Shown here: in pieces, positions 1 through 11,347 of the stretch
How positions within the stretch are numbered: position 1 is the first letter of the stretch
Layout: each line of letters begins with the position of its first letter
Assembly: GCF_030272615.1 (NCBI RefSeq)
Contig: NW_026728918.1
Location: forward strand, 188,001-252,000
Direction: 5' to 3'
Length of the DNA stretch: 64,000 bases
From: Cryptomeria japonica
Lineage: Eukaryota > Streptophyta > Pinopsida > Cupressales > Cupressaceae
Notes under the pieces: model-generated
The model's database searches: none
Seen by the model: only the letters and a program-made list of their open reading frames with translations
What the model was told of the DNA's origin: nothing
Position numbers and translations under genes: made by a program

Positions 1-177
1 ATTATTTCAAACAAATACAATACAATGACGAACACATCACGTCCAACTCATTTATACTAGTTCGAATCTAACTAAGAAGTTTGCATTAATAAATCCCAAG
101 CATTCGAACGATATTCAGCTCAACCAACAAATGAATACATAAACTTCTGCAATATTCAAGAGTCTTGGATCCCGAGA

Positions 178-438
178 CTATTTCATGGCACAGTTTTTTG
201 CACAGACGCCTGCACCATTAGGGCAGCGTGCAATCTCCCAAGGGCAGCAAAAGTCGCCAGGAGGACAGTCATCCTGGCTATAACACTCGCTGTTAGGGTC
301 GCACTGCGCTGAAACCATTCTCACCCCTTCAAATATCACAAGCAACATTAAGAGTATTAAAAACTTTTTCGCAAACTGCATGACTACTAATTTCTTTGCG
401 ACCATTTTTGTTTGGCGAGTGATTGAATGTTCTGACAT
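178..438 (-). CDS. Small secreted cysteine-rich peptide (8 Cys), unclassified
   Basis: An intact 86-codon frame. Residues about 22-44 form a hydrophobic signal-peptide-like stretch (FLILLMLLVIFEGVRMVSA) followed by a mature peptide of about 42 residues. The mature part has eight cysteines spaced C-x5-C-x5-C-x5-CC-x6-C-x6-C-x3-C. That suggests a disulfide-stabilised extracellular peptide (antimicrobial, protease inhibitor or signal). The central C-x5-C-x5-CC resembles the WAP core, but the C-terminal spacing differs and I do not assign a family. It does not fit plant defensin or lipid-transfer spacing. Possible starts are Met1 (438), Met12 (405) and Met20 (381). A TATA-like box at 456-467 would put transcription start near 428, which favours Met12 and gives a conventional signal peptide. 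No intron is needed. A diverged 75-bp relic lies at 18843-18917. This is the only plausible intact host gene in the window. Confidence 0.55.
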   Translation of the reverse strand: MSEHSITRQTKMVAKKLVVMQFAKKFLILLMLLVIFEGVRMVSAQCDPNSECYSQDDCPPGDFCCPWEIARCPNGAGVCAKNCAMK

Positions 439-455
439 TTTTGTTCGTATGCTGT

Positions 456-467
456 ACTTAAATAAGT
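456..467 (-). promoter_or_regulatory. TATA-like box upstream of the cysteine-rich peptide gene
   Basis: On the minus strand this reads ACTTATTTAAGT, an AT box about 50 nt upstream of Met12. It is the only obvious TATA-like site near the gene; supported only by position and composition. Confidence 0.3.
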
Positions 468-489
468 GTTTTGGGACATTGGGACGATG

Positions 490-605
490 AGTTCAAGAAA
501 GGTTAGGACAAATATATGGAATAAAAATCTCCTCCTTTTCAGTGTTCTGAAGAGGAATCTGAAACGGCAATGTAAATTAAAGGAGATGGAAATAGAATAA
601 GTAAC
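490..605. repeat. Dispersed repeat, copy 1 of 2 (other copy 5885-6045)
   Basis: The segment with AATCTCCTCC, then AGAGGAATCT, then GAAATAGAAT recurs in the same order and orientation at 5885-6045, where extra sequence separates the blocks. Identity is moderate. No coding potential was seen. Confidence 0.5.
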
Positions 606-683
606 GAAGCTTATTTGATAATATAGAAGATATATATTATGTTATCGGAGAATAGTGCTAAACTCTTCAAATGACACTCACGA

Positions 684-1640
684 TTCTTGCTATTAACGGC
701 GACATTAAGTTTTTATAACGGTTTTGACTTATTAGATCGAATCGCAAGGATTAATTTGGTAAGTGCACCTCGCAGAATTAGCTGCCACCTTATAATCTAA
801 AAGTCTAAATAGAATCAAATATCTTATCACTATGTAGGGACATTATAACATCCAACTCTCAAGTACTCATCTACACAACAAACCACAAGGAGAATAAAAA
901 GAAGTTTGAGTTGATCTTTGACAAATTTATAATTGAAAAGAGATAGTCTTGGGATTCTGTAGGAGCTTGCAATAAATGATCAGGCCCTTCCTTAGGTCTC
1001 GTGACCATTATAAGAAATCGAGATGCACAAAATAATCCTATCTTAAGTGTTTCTAGGAATAGAAAGAGTAGTGACAATACAAGGTAGAGTATAAAATGAA
1101 AGTGATTCAACAAGGAGATGAGATATCAAGTTGCCATATGCACTACAAAAGAATGCTATAATAACAATAATAAAAGAGAGAAGTTAAGATCAATTAAAAC
1201 TAAAATGATGTCACCTCTAGAAGCTTGATGAATCCAAAGGCCACAAGGATGCTATTAAATGCCACAAGATCTCCAAGAGGATTGTTGTATTAGCGATTAA
1301 CAAATCACATGGAGAAATCAATGTTCAACAATGTTGGTATTAAAGACTATTATAGATAGCTTGAGAGTATGAGATATTGTAAGATTGAATGAGAGAGAGA
1401 TTTTGGATGTGTAATTGGAAGTTATGTTTCAAAATGAGTAAAAGAAGGGTAATGGTTGGAGTTTGATAGCCATATAGATTATAGTTATCACCAACCTAGG
1501 TAACTAGTAGGTGGGAAAATGCTTGAAAATAGGTATTTAAATGTTACATTATGCTAGCCTCTAAATAGTTTAATAATAACAAATAACCAAACATGGGAAA
1601 GGAACAAGGTTAATATGACCATGAGATTAGTTTAATCATG
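684..1640. repeat. Dispersed repeat, copy 1 of 2 (other copy 4780-5415)
   Basis: Long stretches are shared with 4780-5415, for example CACATGGAGAAATCAATG, TTCAACAATGTTGGTATT and the block beginning ATGAGTAAAAGAAGG. Same orientation and order, with indels between blocks, so these are two old copies of one repeat. I see no terminal motif or reading frame and cannot name the family. Confidence 0.6.
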
Positions 1641-2656
1641 TCTAAAACACTTAATAATCATGTCTAAAATGCTTAATAAGTCATACATGTAATTCCAATT
1701 GAATTGTGCTCTAGTGTAAAACTAGAAAAGTTACTTAGAGTCTCTCAATGTATACAAAAAGGGATAGTGAATATTTTCACCTCCCAAATAGACTAATCTA
1801 GAATGAATTGAAAAGTCCTTGTAAAGAACGCACCAAGACAAGTCAAAAAAAATTGTTCAATAATAGCTAACTATACACTCTAGAATTTATATTTCATGAG
1901 CTAGCCAACGATTGTAATGCACATATGTCATTGAGATTTTGTACCATAACATATGTAGTTAAATTAAAGCATATTCTTTTCAAGGTTTATAATAATAAAA
2001 TAGGTTATCATTATATACCATTTCAAATCTTTTCACTTGAATTTCTTACAACAAATTTTGTGATAATTTTGTTATAATAAAATCAAGATCAGTATAAAAG
2101 GATTAAAAGTACTAATTTGAGATTCTATATTTTAAATATGACCACGATCCAATACAAAAAATAATATGACCATCCAAAATAAAACATCGAATAGTCTTAC
2201 TAACTCTATGAATGTTTTTGGGGCATTGTAAATTCAAATAACCATAGATAAGGTAACCAAGTATCACCTTATCCACACACAAAAATGAACATTATTGAAA
2301 AAGCATTTTTTTATAATTGATAAAATAGAAGTTGGAATAGAATTAATATCTATTAAGAGAACAATTTGACTGGGTAAGCCTCAAAACAAAAACAAAAACA
2401 AAAACATTTCTAAGCTTAATAGGTAAGAATAGAGAATTGAAAGTTAAATCCTTCTCCAGTGAAGTACTACAAAAGACAACATTGGAGACCTTACCTATGA
2501 TTACAAATTCTTTGTGAAATCTGGCTTCTCATATAAAAGATGCGAAACCAAAATTATGCTCCTTCCTAACCTCATTTTGGCACTAAAATTCAAATCCTGC
2601 CGTCTTGGAGTGTTAAATTCTATAGAAATTTCTTTTAAGGAGCACAAAGAACATGC
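1641..2656. other. AT-rich stretch without recognised features
   Basis: No open frame of interest, no LTR boundary and no RNA gene signature recognised. It has a short AAAAAC simple repeat near 2385-2405. Confidence 0.4.
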
Positions 2657-2813
2657 ATTATATTGAATTTCCTTATGATTTAAGTCTTTGTTGTGAAACG
2701 ATAGCAGCCAACATCTTCACTCCAAATTTAAACATATTCAAAGTTGTATATAAGATTATATTCAATTTCTTTATAATTTAAGCCTATGCTTGAAAATGAC
2801 AATGGCTAACATC
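2657..2813. repeat. 98-bp tandem repeat: unit 1 and the first 59 bp of unit 2
   Basis: Unit 1 (2657-2754) starts ATTATATTGAATTTCC and ends AAGTTGTATATAAG. Unit 2 starts at 2755 and is interrupted at 2813 by the inserted LTR element; its last 39 bp resume at 3760-3798. The two units are diverged but have the same length once the insertion is removed. Confidence 0.6.
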
Positions 2814-3267
2814 TGTTGGAATATGGTAATTTCTCCCATATGCAAGAAAGATCTACCACCATGCAACCACTGCCACCGTGAGCTCAGAAGCATAAGTTAT
2901 ATTATCAAAAGTTGAAGAGATTGTTAGCAAACGATTCAAGAAATCAAGGGAAGCAAGGGAAGCATTGTAATGTTGTCACCCTGATGCAAAGAGGGAAAGA
3001 GGTCTGAAGGCCACCAGTTAAAAGTTGAAAGTTAAGAGAGAAGATAGCCAAAGGATAGTAGGCAGATTGAGAACCTGAAGGTGAAGGATTATCGTTTGAA
3101 GACAATGATTTGTGGTAGTCAAGGAAGAGATTACATGGAATTTTATCATGGTTAGGAAATAGGCCAGCATAGCCAACTAAAGCTAAGATCTTGAAGCAAC
3201 AGCAGTGTGACTCAGTGTGAAGTGTTAATGCACCAGCAGTGTGATTCAGTGTGAAGTGTTAATGGTA

Positions 3268-3282
3268 GAAATTAAAGGGGAG
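3268..3282 (+). other. Polypurine tract of the 2814-3754 element
   Basis: A purine-rich run ending in AAATTAAAGGGGAG lies directly before the 3' LTR TGTTGG, the usual plus-strand priming position. Confidence 0.6.
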
Positions 3283-3754
3283 TGTTGGAGGAAAGTAATT
3301 TCTCCCTCATGCAATACCATGCAACCACCGTATGCATGCAGTTAGCCACCGTTAAACTGGGAGTGTTGTAGTAATTTTTCCATCATGAGCATGTAGTTAC
3401 CAACAGTTCCATCAAATTGGAAATCATGCAAACCAATTATCTCCATCGGTCATGTAGACTTTTAGTTATTTCAATTAGTTATTAAAAAAAGTCTAAATGT
3501 TATAACTCTTTAAAGAAATTTCTTCATGCTTTTGAAGTCCTCTATAAAAGAGGCATATGTAATCTGATTTCATGAGCGGTGGAAGTAAAGAAGTCTCGGC
3601 TGCATGCGTGGAAATAAAGAAGTCTCGGCTGCATGAAAGGGAAAAATGTGCATGAGGAGTTTAACGGTGGCCGACTGAGGGCTCACGATGGATCTGAAGG
3701 TTGAGTATAGCAAACTGTAGTAAACGGTGGCAGGAGAAATTATTCCTTCCAACA
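3283..3754 (+). repeat. 3' LTR (472 bp) of the 2814-3754 element
   Basis: Starts TGTTGGAGGAAAG and ends CCTTCCAACA. The ends are imperfect inverted repeats, and GTAATTTCTCC near the start mirrors GGAGAAATTA near the end. A TATAAAA box lies at 3543-3549, a plausible LTR promoter. Confidence 0.7.
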
Positions 3755-4080
3755 ACATCTTCATACCAAATTTTAACATATTCAAAGTTGTATATAAGAT
3801 GGAACATTTACTAGATGAGGAACATATAATAGATGACCATAGAGATTAGAAGGCAGACTTGTTATTAAAAATGCCGAAATACAAATGACTGCTCTTACAT
3901 CACGAAGCACATGGATCGAGACGATGGACCAGTCAAGACTTGCACCTAGGCCCTTTTAGGTGTATTTATAGGTGCTCCACCATTCGAGCTACTGACCAGA
4001 TACAGTTTAAGGATTTTTGGAGTGTGGAGTACCCTTCCAATATTAACTTCAAAATGCAAATGATTTATAAATCAGTTCAT
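3755..4080. other. Target duplication, end of split tandem unit, then unassigned sequence
   Basis: 3755-3759 is the right ACATC duplication; 3760-3798 completes the interrupted 98-bp repeat unit. The remainder to 4080 shows nothing I recognise. Confidence 0.4.
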
Positions 4081-4740
4081 CCAGTCTAGCTTTGATGCCA
4101 TGTTGAAAAGAACATACCAATAAGGATTCAGTCTATCTTTGATACCATGTTCTAACATAACCCTCTTTTTAATTAATTAAATAATTAATTAAATTAATAT
4201 TTGTTTTAGATCATCATAATCTTCTTTTTTTATTCATTAAATTAATTATTCAATTTATTTGATTTAAATCATTAAACCATGTTCTAACAATTAATTAAAT
4301 AAATAAAGCATATTGTTTAATTAATACCCTCTCTCACATTTAAATAAATCAGCATTTATTTAAATCCCTAAAAGTCCATCCCTCACATTTAAATAAATAA
4401 ATATTTATTTAAAATCCTAAAACCCTCACCCATTTGCACTTTCTAGAAAATGCAAGTTGCATACTAACCCTTCTCCTAATCATGTCTAAACCTTTGATTA
4501 TTAACCTAATCCCCATCTAAGTGTTTGCACATTCCTAAACTAAGGGATTAGTGAATAGTCACTTAAAACATTTAAGGCTCTTACAAAGTATTAAATGCCT
4601 TTTCCCTTCCACAAGTACTTAACCCACATGGGTTTTGGACCAAACTAACCCACCTTTGACCCTTGGTTCGAGACTTGTCCATTAACCCAACCATCCATGG
4701 TAACCCCCAAGTCTCTTCTAGCATTATATGACAATAGTGG
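4081..4740 (-). repeat. Probable LTR with adjacent tRNA-iMet-type primer sites, minus orientation
   Basis: On the minus strand TGGTATCAAAGA (about 4135-4146) resembles the tRNA-iMet primer site common in Copia elements, and follows a GTTAGAACA end. A second diverged copy (TGGCATCAAAGC) lies about 48 bp further on. From 4147 rightward the sequence is AT-rich with CCCT and CACATTTAAATAAAT repeats, like LTR sequence. The outer LTR end and partner LTR were not found, so the extent is approximate. Confidence 0.3.
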
Positions 4741-4779
4741 GAAACGTTTTTCTTATTTATAAAACTTTGGGAAACCCGT

Positions 4780-5415
4780 CAAATGAGATTCACGATTCTT
4801 GGACAATATTAAGTTTTTATAATAATTTTGACTTCTTAGAATTAATCGCAAGGTTTAGTTTTATAAAAGCAACTCACATACTGTGATGCCACCTTATAAT
4901 TTAAATTACAAAGCTAGAAAGCTAAATTTAAAATTGTAGACATAAGTAAATATGGAAGCTATCAAAGATACTATCACCATGCATGGAAATTATATCATAT
5001 GTGTCTCAAGTTATTGTCTACAAAGGTGGAAAAATCAAAAGTTTCCACAATACCTTGAAGAATATTGTTGTATTAGTGATTAACTAATCACATGGAGAAA
5101 TCAATGCTCAACAATGTTGGTATTAAAGAGTATTATAGATGGCTTGGGAGTATAAAAGATTGTGAGATTGAATGAGAGAGATTTTAGATGTGTAATTGAA
5201 ATTATGGTTCAAAATGAGTAAAAGAAGGCTAATGGTTGGAGTTTTGAGAGTCATATAGGCTATATTTACCACCAACCTAAGTAACTACTAGGTGGTAAAA
5301 TGCTCGAAAATAGTGATGTACATAACATTATGCTAGTGTCTAAATAGTTTAATCATAGGAGATGTCCAAACATAGGAAGGGTACAAGGTTAACATTACCA
5401 TGCCATTAGTATTGA
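4780..5415. repeat. Dispersed repeat, copy 2 of 2 (other copy 684-1640)
   Basis: Shares ordered blocks with 684-1640, same orientation. No coding potential. The next 470 bp (5416-5884) hold nothing I recognise. Confidence 0.6.
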
Positions 5416-5884
5416 TAGAATTGAAAATAAAGAGAAAGGCCTTGGCACTATGTGGAGAAATGATAATAAAAAGCATAAAATTAACCTAAAATAGACTAGG
5501 AGAGATAAATATCAAAGTGAATCCAAAACTTTATATTAAATTTGAATTATACACTTTTTCATTACACTAAGAACCTTGAGAATTTAGAGAATCGTGCCCA
5601 TGAGCATGTGGCTACAACCATGTTGATATCCTTGAAGAGCAAACTAGCCCATTTTGGAGAAACAGGTTGACACAATTTCAACGAGCATATAAGGTATATC
5701 CCCTAGTGGTTAACAATTACTTATATAGGTGAGCAATTTTGTTGTGTTACGCTTTCTTTTGCATGATAATGTTATATTTAAGAATGGATTTAGTATACAA
5801 AGAGAAATATATATAAGTTACAAATTCTCCTAAATTGGTGTTATTATTGACTATTTTGGTCATTTTATTGTTTGGCCAATTTCT

Positions 5885-6045
5885 TAAATGTTGGGAAGAA
5901 TATAGGGAATAATAATCTCCTCCTCCTGCAGTGTTTGATTGTTTGGGCTAGTGAAGAATTTAAGGCTTTTATTTGACATGTTTGGAAGAGGAATCTCAAA
6001 CGACAATGGGAATTAATGGGGATTGAAATAGAATCATTGAGAAGC
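5885..6045. repeat. Dispersed repeat, copy 2 of 2 (other copy 490-605)
   Basis: Ordered block similarity to 490-605 with an extra insert of about 45 bp in the middle. Confidence 0.45.
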
Positions 6046-8154
6046 GAGGGGGTGTGAATGAGTGACGTTCTAAAATTCAAAAATCAAAGCGTGCAAATAT
6101 CAATAGATCAAAAACCATACACACACAACGATAAATATCATAACACAAGAATTTACGAGAAAAATCCAATGTGGGAAAAACCTCGGTGAGAAGAGTTGTT
6201 GGAGTCTACTGGTCCAATGCATCCTCGCAAATAAAATCACTGGTAAAATCTAATTTAAGGGCACCAACCCTAGAGAAGCACCAACTCCTCAATTTAGAGA
6301 ACCTACTCAAGGAGCGCCTACCCCTACTCTGAGCACCTACTGATAAAATTACAATGACTTAGTGATAAAAATTAATACAATGAGAAACCTTGCTACAAAT
6401 GAATTTTGTAACCCTCTGTAACTATGATAGACTCAATTCTTTTAGATACAACAATGTGCTTGCAAATATCACTTCCCTCCTTTGATCAAACCTCTGATGT
6501 TATATAGCTTTGTTCTTTTGTCTCTAATATCCGTCCTTTCTCTCTCTAAGTTACTTGGTGTGTATCTTTTATTTCAGCTCACCCTGCCTTTACAAACACT
6601 CTTCACTCTTTCTCTTTGTTCTACCCCTCAACTCACTTGCCTTAGTACACTCTCTTTTGGACTCTATTTTTTTCTGTTTAACACACTTCTCCTTGAGTTC
6701 TTCTCAACTCTCGATCTCAACAGTTCACTTATTTTTACACCCTATCCTACCTGCCTCACAAATCACACTTGGTAGATATCTATGTTCATAGGTTGCTTTC
6801 CCTCCAAAAGAATTCAAATATACTCTTCTCAAGCTTCTAGGAAATCTTTTTGTAGATAGATTTGCAGCTAATATTGAATGCATCTTCTTCCATTTTAGAT
6901 TTACTATTGAATACAGATTACTGTAATTAGTAATCTTCACTTTCTCTTTGACAGAGTGTCATGTCGACTGGAGATATCCTAATATTTTCATGGTTGTGTG
7001 ATCACATTGACAATAGATCTTTAGATAATTCTTGAGCCACTCACCATCTACAACCTTGTCTTCATTAAATGTAATTGTCTGCATTAGTTTCTCGACCTAT
7101 TCTGATTGGATATCCAAACTCCCAAAACTGGAGGATTTATATTGACCAACTCTGCAAGCAAAAACTTTTGTCATTCGGATCCACAAACATCTGTCTTGCA
7201 TCTACCACATCATCAAAAACATCTTATTTTTCAATCTGGTCAACCATGTTCAAATGCCCACAAGGACTATTCAACCATCGACATGAGATGAACTTCTTCA
7301 TTGTGATCTCTGCATTGCACACTACACTTGCAAGATGGTGGGATCCATCATCTATTATGTAAATTTTATCTTCACAGAAGTTCGCTTCATTAGATTCCAT
7401 GGTTGCGGGATGGCGAGATTGATTCATTTCATTGTGGTCTTGATCCCCGCAAAGTCTTCCTTATTCATACTTTCTGGTCATAGGATGGTGGGATACTTCG
7501 CCTAGACAACAGTTGGTCACACTAAAAAAAGAAGTATTTCGGTGTAGCAGCAAAGAGACTCCCAAAGGGAAAGTCTCACGCCATGGGGGGACAAATCTGC
7601 GACTACCACATGGCACCACCAAGCACGAAGGAGGGCCCCATATGATCACAATGAAACATGAAGAGCCCAAATAGTGGTAGACACATTGACACATGAACTG
7701 TCGGCCCGAACAAGGCCTTACCAAAGGGAGAGCATGTCGATAAGACCAACAAAGGTGACCACCATGAAGATAAAGTCTCACATAACCACTATGTCACACC
7801 AAAAAAGGGCCTTATCGGTATGACATAAAGAAGCAGATAAGAGAGAAATGAGGTCTTGGCGAGCGACCATGTGTCATCAACAAGGAACATGTCAATGAGA
7901 CAAAAATGAGGTCTCACTGAAATCCAGAGTGTCGGCCAGATAAGAAATATTTCTTGTCGAAAACTGTCAAATAGAGAATTTTGAAACATTTTCAATCTGC
8001 AACTCACAAAGATGAAACCCAATGGGCACAACACATTGAGAGACCATTGTAGAACATTATTACAGCCCTCAATCGCATGGATTCAGCACATTTTCACATC
8101 ATCACTTCATTCATTTTACATCTAATTGACATCAATGACAATCAATTGACAACA
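6040..8154 (-). repeat. LTR-like region on the 3' side of a Copia relic, minus orientation
   Basis: The right border is well supported. On the minus strand a polypurine tract (8155-8168) is followed by TGTTGTCAATTG at 8154, a typical start of a 3' LTR. The left part has the GAGGGGGTGTGAAT block and the GGGAAAAACCTCGG block that occur near the ends of many plant Copia LTRs. The left border is not fixed, the 2.1-kb length is unusually long, and other repeats may be included. Short frames inside look like chance. Confidence 0.3.
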
Positions 8155-8168
8155 ATCTCCCAATTTGG
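8155..8168 (-). other. Polypurine tract of the Copia relic
   Basis: The minus strand reads CCAAATTGGGAGAT immediately before TGTTGTCAATTG. A second purine block (CCAAAGGGGGAG) lies about 40 bp upstream, as in many plant Copia elements. Confidence 0.5.
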
Positions 8169-8289
8169 CATTCATGTCAACATTTAGACCTCTTGGATCA
8201 ACTTCTCCCCCTTTGGAAACAATGGAAAAGATTCTATGAATTCATCATGTTGCGACTAAACCTTTTGTCAGGGGGATAACTTTGTTGGA

Positions 8290-9016
8290 AAATGTTAATG
8301 TAGATATTTATCTACACACTCTTTCTTGAAACCTTTTTGATGTAGATATTTATCTTGCCTGGAATATCATGCCCTTGGTGCTTGTTTTAAACCATATAAG
8401 GTTTTGCTCAATCGACAAAAAAAAATTTCATCTTCATGTAGCTGAAACATTTCAGGCTAATCTATGTATATCTATTCTTCAAAAATCCCATTCAAAAATG
8501 TAGAGTTGACATCCATTTGGTATTATACCTTATATCCATTGTATGTTGAAAATACCAAAAACATTTTGATTGCTTCAAGTCTTGATATCGCTTGCATACA
8601 AGGCTTGGTTTGTTTATTATGACCTTACCTTCTTCATTTATTTTGTTTCTATAGACCCATTTAGCCCCAATGACATTTTTGTCAACTGGTCTAGGAACCA
8701 ATTCCCAAGTCTTGTTCTTCTCAATCTAATGCAACTCTTCCTCCATGGCCTTCACCCACTTCTCACTCTTGCTAGCTTCATCATAATTCCTTGGTCCCAT
8801 TTCAGTCATCAGGAAGAAATTAACTTCCTCATTGTTCCTTGCATGTAGTCTCCTTGTTTGAAAACATTCATTCTTGTTGCCAATTATATGATCTTTGGGG
8901 TTGTTCTTTTCAACATAACTATTGGGATCCTTACTGACAACCTCTTCTTCATTTTCAGATTGATATTCCTCTTCAACATAAGGTTCTTCAATCTTATTTA
9001 CTATTGAAGACACCAA
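8290..9016 (-). pseudogene. Copia-type pol fragment (start of reverse transcriptase), degenerate
   Basis: In minus-strand frames I read Copia RT landmarks in order: the acidic linker before RT, YDEASKSEKWVKAMEEEL, then VDKNVIGAKWVYRNK, then QMDVNST and LYGLKQAPRA. This is the N-terminal third of the RVT_2-type RT. It contains several stops and at least two frame changes. The catalytic YVDD region, RNase H and everything upstream are missing; after the LYGLKQ block the sequence joins directly to the polypurine/LTR region, implying an internal deletion. It is close to the Copia relic at 44893-45216, but on the other strand. Confidence 0.75.
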
Positions 9017-9642
9017 AAATTGTCCTACCTTAATTAAATAATTATTTTATTTATTTAATTTTTTAATCTTAAGTCTTCTATTAAATTAAATAATTTTTTT
9101 ATTTAATTAATTCATTTACTCTTTTTCTAGCCTTTCTCTATTTAAATAAATATTTTTAATTATTTAAATTATATTTTCCCTAAATTAAACAAATATTTTA
9201 TTATTTAATTGGTCTCACTTTATCTATTAATTAAACAAATATTTATTTATTTAATAAATTCATTATCTTTTTCATTCTATGACACATCTCATTTATCTCT
9301 TAATTTTCCTCTACCTACCCCCTTCATTATTTTATTATTTTTTCCTAACTACCCTCTTATTATTTTATCATTTTCTATACCTACCCTTTTATCCTAGCTG
9401 ACTACTTAGATTTTCACCTCTTACTCTTATCCTTCCATTTTCTAAGGTCTTCTTTACATAAAAGGATTCTTTCATCTTCATCAATCCTAATAAGCAAAGT
9501 AGCAATCTGGAAATCTAGCATTAGAGTGTACTTTTTGCATTCTAGCATTCTTATTTTGCATTCATCATTTCAAATCTTCATTCACCATATCTTCATGTGC
9601 GTGTGCTTCTGAGAATCATTTTTTAACACAAAGTCTTGGCTG
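9017..9642. other. AT-rich LTR-like sequence, unassigned
   Basis: Very AT-rich with repeated ATTAAATAAT and TTTATTTAATT strings, similar in style to 4147-4450. It cuts off the Copia relic at 9017. I found no partner or duplication that would define an element. Confidence 0.3.
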
Positions 9643-9647
9643 ATAGA

Positions 9648-11078
9648 TGATGAGACCATAACTTATCTCATATTTAACTCATTAAAATCATCTATTTCTT
9701 CTTAAGTATATTATTTTAAAAGTGGAGTTGAGTAATAACTGGAAGTTCTTTAGCTTGTTTAAGGTAGAATATAAAGTAGATATTTGATTTATTTTTTAAT
9801 AAATAAATGTGATACAAAATGCTTCTAACATGTCTCCATGAGAGTGCAAGATATTACAATGCAAATGAATGAGTTATTAAATAACTCATGATAAGAAGAA
9901 GATTTAGAAATACTTGTTGTAGAGAGCTCCAGACATTAACTTCAAACAACTCTAGACATTGTAGAAGGATTTTAAGCTATTAAGATAGAAAATAATACTA
10001 AAGAATCCTAACACAGTCCAAAATTCATGAAAAATCATGGAGCATCAGTCATTCCAAAATCAATGGGAAAAGTATTTGTTTAATGCAAGTTATAGTTGCA
10101 CACTACATTGTATTATCTTTCTTTGACAAGATAACACAAGTTACCAAAGAACTCCAATGTAATTGAATTATTGTATAATATTCTTCAGGATAATCAACAA
10201 TGATTTAGTCAATTGAATTGGTGATTAATTCATTCATTCACGTTGAGAACTTGAAGACTTCCTAAAAATCAGGCGCCTAGAAATTGTGAAAAATGCAGTC
10301 TCAGTAAAATAGCGATATCTCCCTCATTTTTTTAACGGAATTCAAAAATTCAAAATGATCTAGAAACTAGACTTGAAGGTCTAAAAAGTACTTTGTGTAT
10401 TTGGTGTGATTCACAACAGGGAGAGAGAAGTAACTAACTGAAGATGACTGAGACAAAGATGGAGGGATGAAGGACAACAAGTTCAGTTTTCTCAAAGTTT
10501 TGTAAATGACTTTAAAAAAAAAGGATCTTGGATCCAAATTATTAGGAGATTAGTTGGATAGATATGGAATGATAATTCTATAAATCTATTGTAATCATTT
10601 GAGTAAATGGGGGGATTAGAAAGGATTGTTTTATCCTGAGGAAATATGATAGACTAGTTTCATTTCTAGTAATGTATTTTCCAGAATTTCCTAGAGTAAA
10701 TTTGAATTTAAGAAAGTATTTTATTTCTAGAAAGTGTGAATTAGTTTATCTTTTTTATGCAAGTGTGCCTTAGATTATCCTTTCCTTTCATGCAAGTATG
10801 CCTTAGATTAGCTTTCATTTCCTATAAAGTTTTTGATAAAGATAAACGGGTTTTACATGGACCCGAAACCAAAAGTTTTACAAAAGTCGGCCATCAGCCA
10901 AACAGACAGGAACCAATAGCAAAACAGGGGAGCACCCCAGAACAGTCACGAAAGCATTCATTTCCTACAAAGTTAGAATATATTGTCAAACCAATTTTTT
11001 TCATTCTCTTTTGCATACAGCCATGGACACCACCTTGGATTGATAAATTAAATGATGAGGATTGCAACAACCCCATCA
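9648..11078 (+). repeat. 5' LTR (1431 bp) of the 9648-16412 element
   Basis: Aligns along its length with 12354-13248 plus 16011-16412. It retains an uninterrupted version of the site (GGATCCAAATTATTAGG near 10548) where the other LTR holds the nested element. It also has about 149 bp (about 10820-10968) absent from the other LTR, bracketed by CATTTCCTATAAAGTT and CATTTCCTACAAAGTT. Confidence 0.8.
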
Positions 11079-11082
11079 TTTT

Positions 11083-11102
11083 TGGCACTGTTGTTGGGGA
11101 CA
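11083..11102 (+). other. Primer binding site, tRNA-Asp type
   Basis: Reads TGGCACTGTTGTTGGGGACA, four bases after the LTR. It matches the complement of the plant tRNA-Asp 3' end with a few transitions. Confidence 0.65.
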
Positions 11103-11347
11103 ATTGTCATTAGAGAATTAGAAAATCAGTTTGGCAACCTTTTAGGTTTAGAAGTTCCTCAAGAAAGTTTTGTCTCTCAAACCCCCCCAAAATACCAAAT
11201 GAAAACCCCCAAACACTAGATCTAAAGAGAAACGATGCTATTTTTTTAAAATATCCTTAGTTGGAGGACCATCACTCCAAGTCCTAGCAAATTATATTTC
11301 TTTAAAGAAATAATTGATGGCTTATTGCTTGCAAGAGGTGGAGAATT

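Larger units (their letters stand above)
2814..3754 (+). mobile_element. Deletion-derived LTR retrotransposon, 941 bp, with target-site duplication
   Basis: Bounded by TGTTGGA at the left and CCAACA at the right, with the 5-bp duplication ACATC at 2809-2813 and 3755-3759. The right part is a complete 3' LTR preceded by a polypurine tract. At the left only roughly the first 100 bp resemble the LTR start; the rest of the 5' LTR and all gag-pol are gone. About 470 bp of non-coding internal sequence remains, including a 28-bp tandem duplication near 3205-3260. It cannot encode mobility functions. Family (Copia or gypsy) cannot be assigned without pol. Confidence 0.75.

Noticed and set aside
871-1113. 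80-codon minus-strand frame with an apparent signal anchor
   Set aside because: It lies in a repeat shared with 4780-5415 whose other copy does not preserve the frame.
6482-6791. Two overlapping Leu/Phe-rich plus-strand frames
   Set aside because: Pyrimidine-rich composition within an LTR-like region; overlapping frames with no domain.
7461-8034. Two minus-strand frames of 106 and 81 codons with cysteines and hydrophobic stretches
   Set aside because: They lie inside the LTR-like region, have no recognisable motif and would begin without a promoter context; likely chance.
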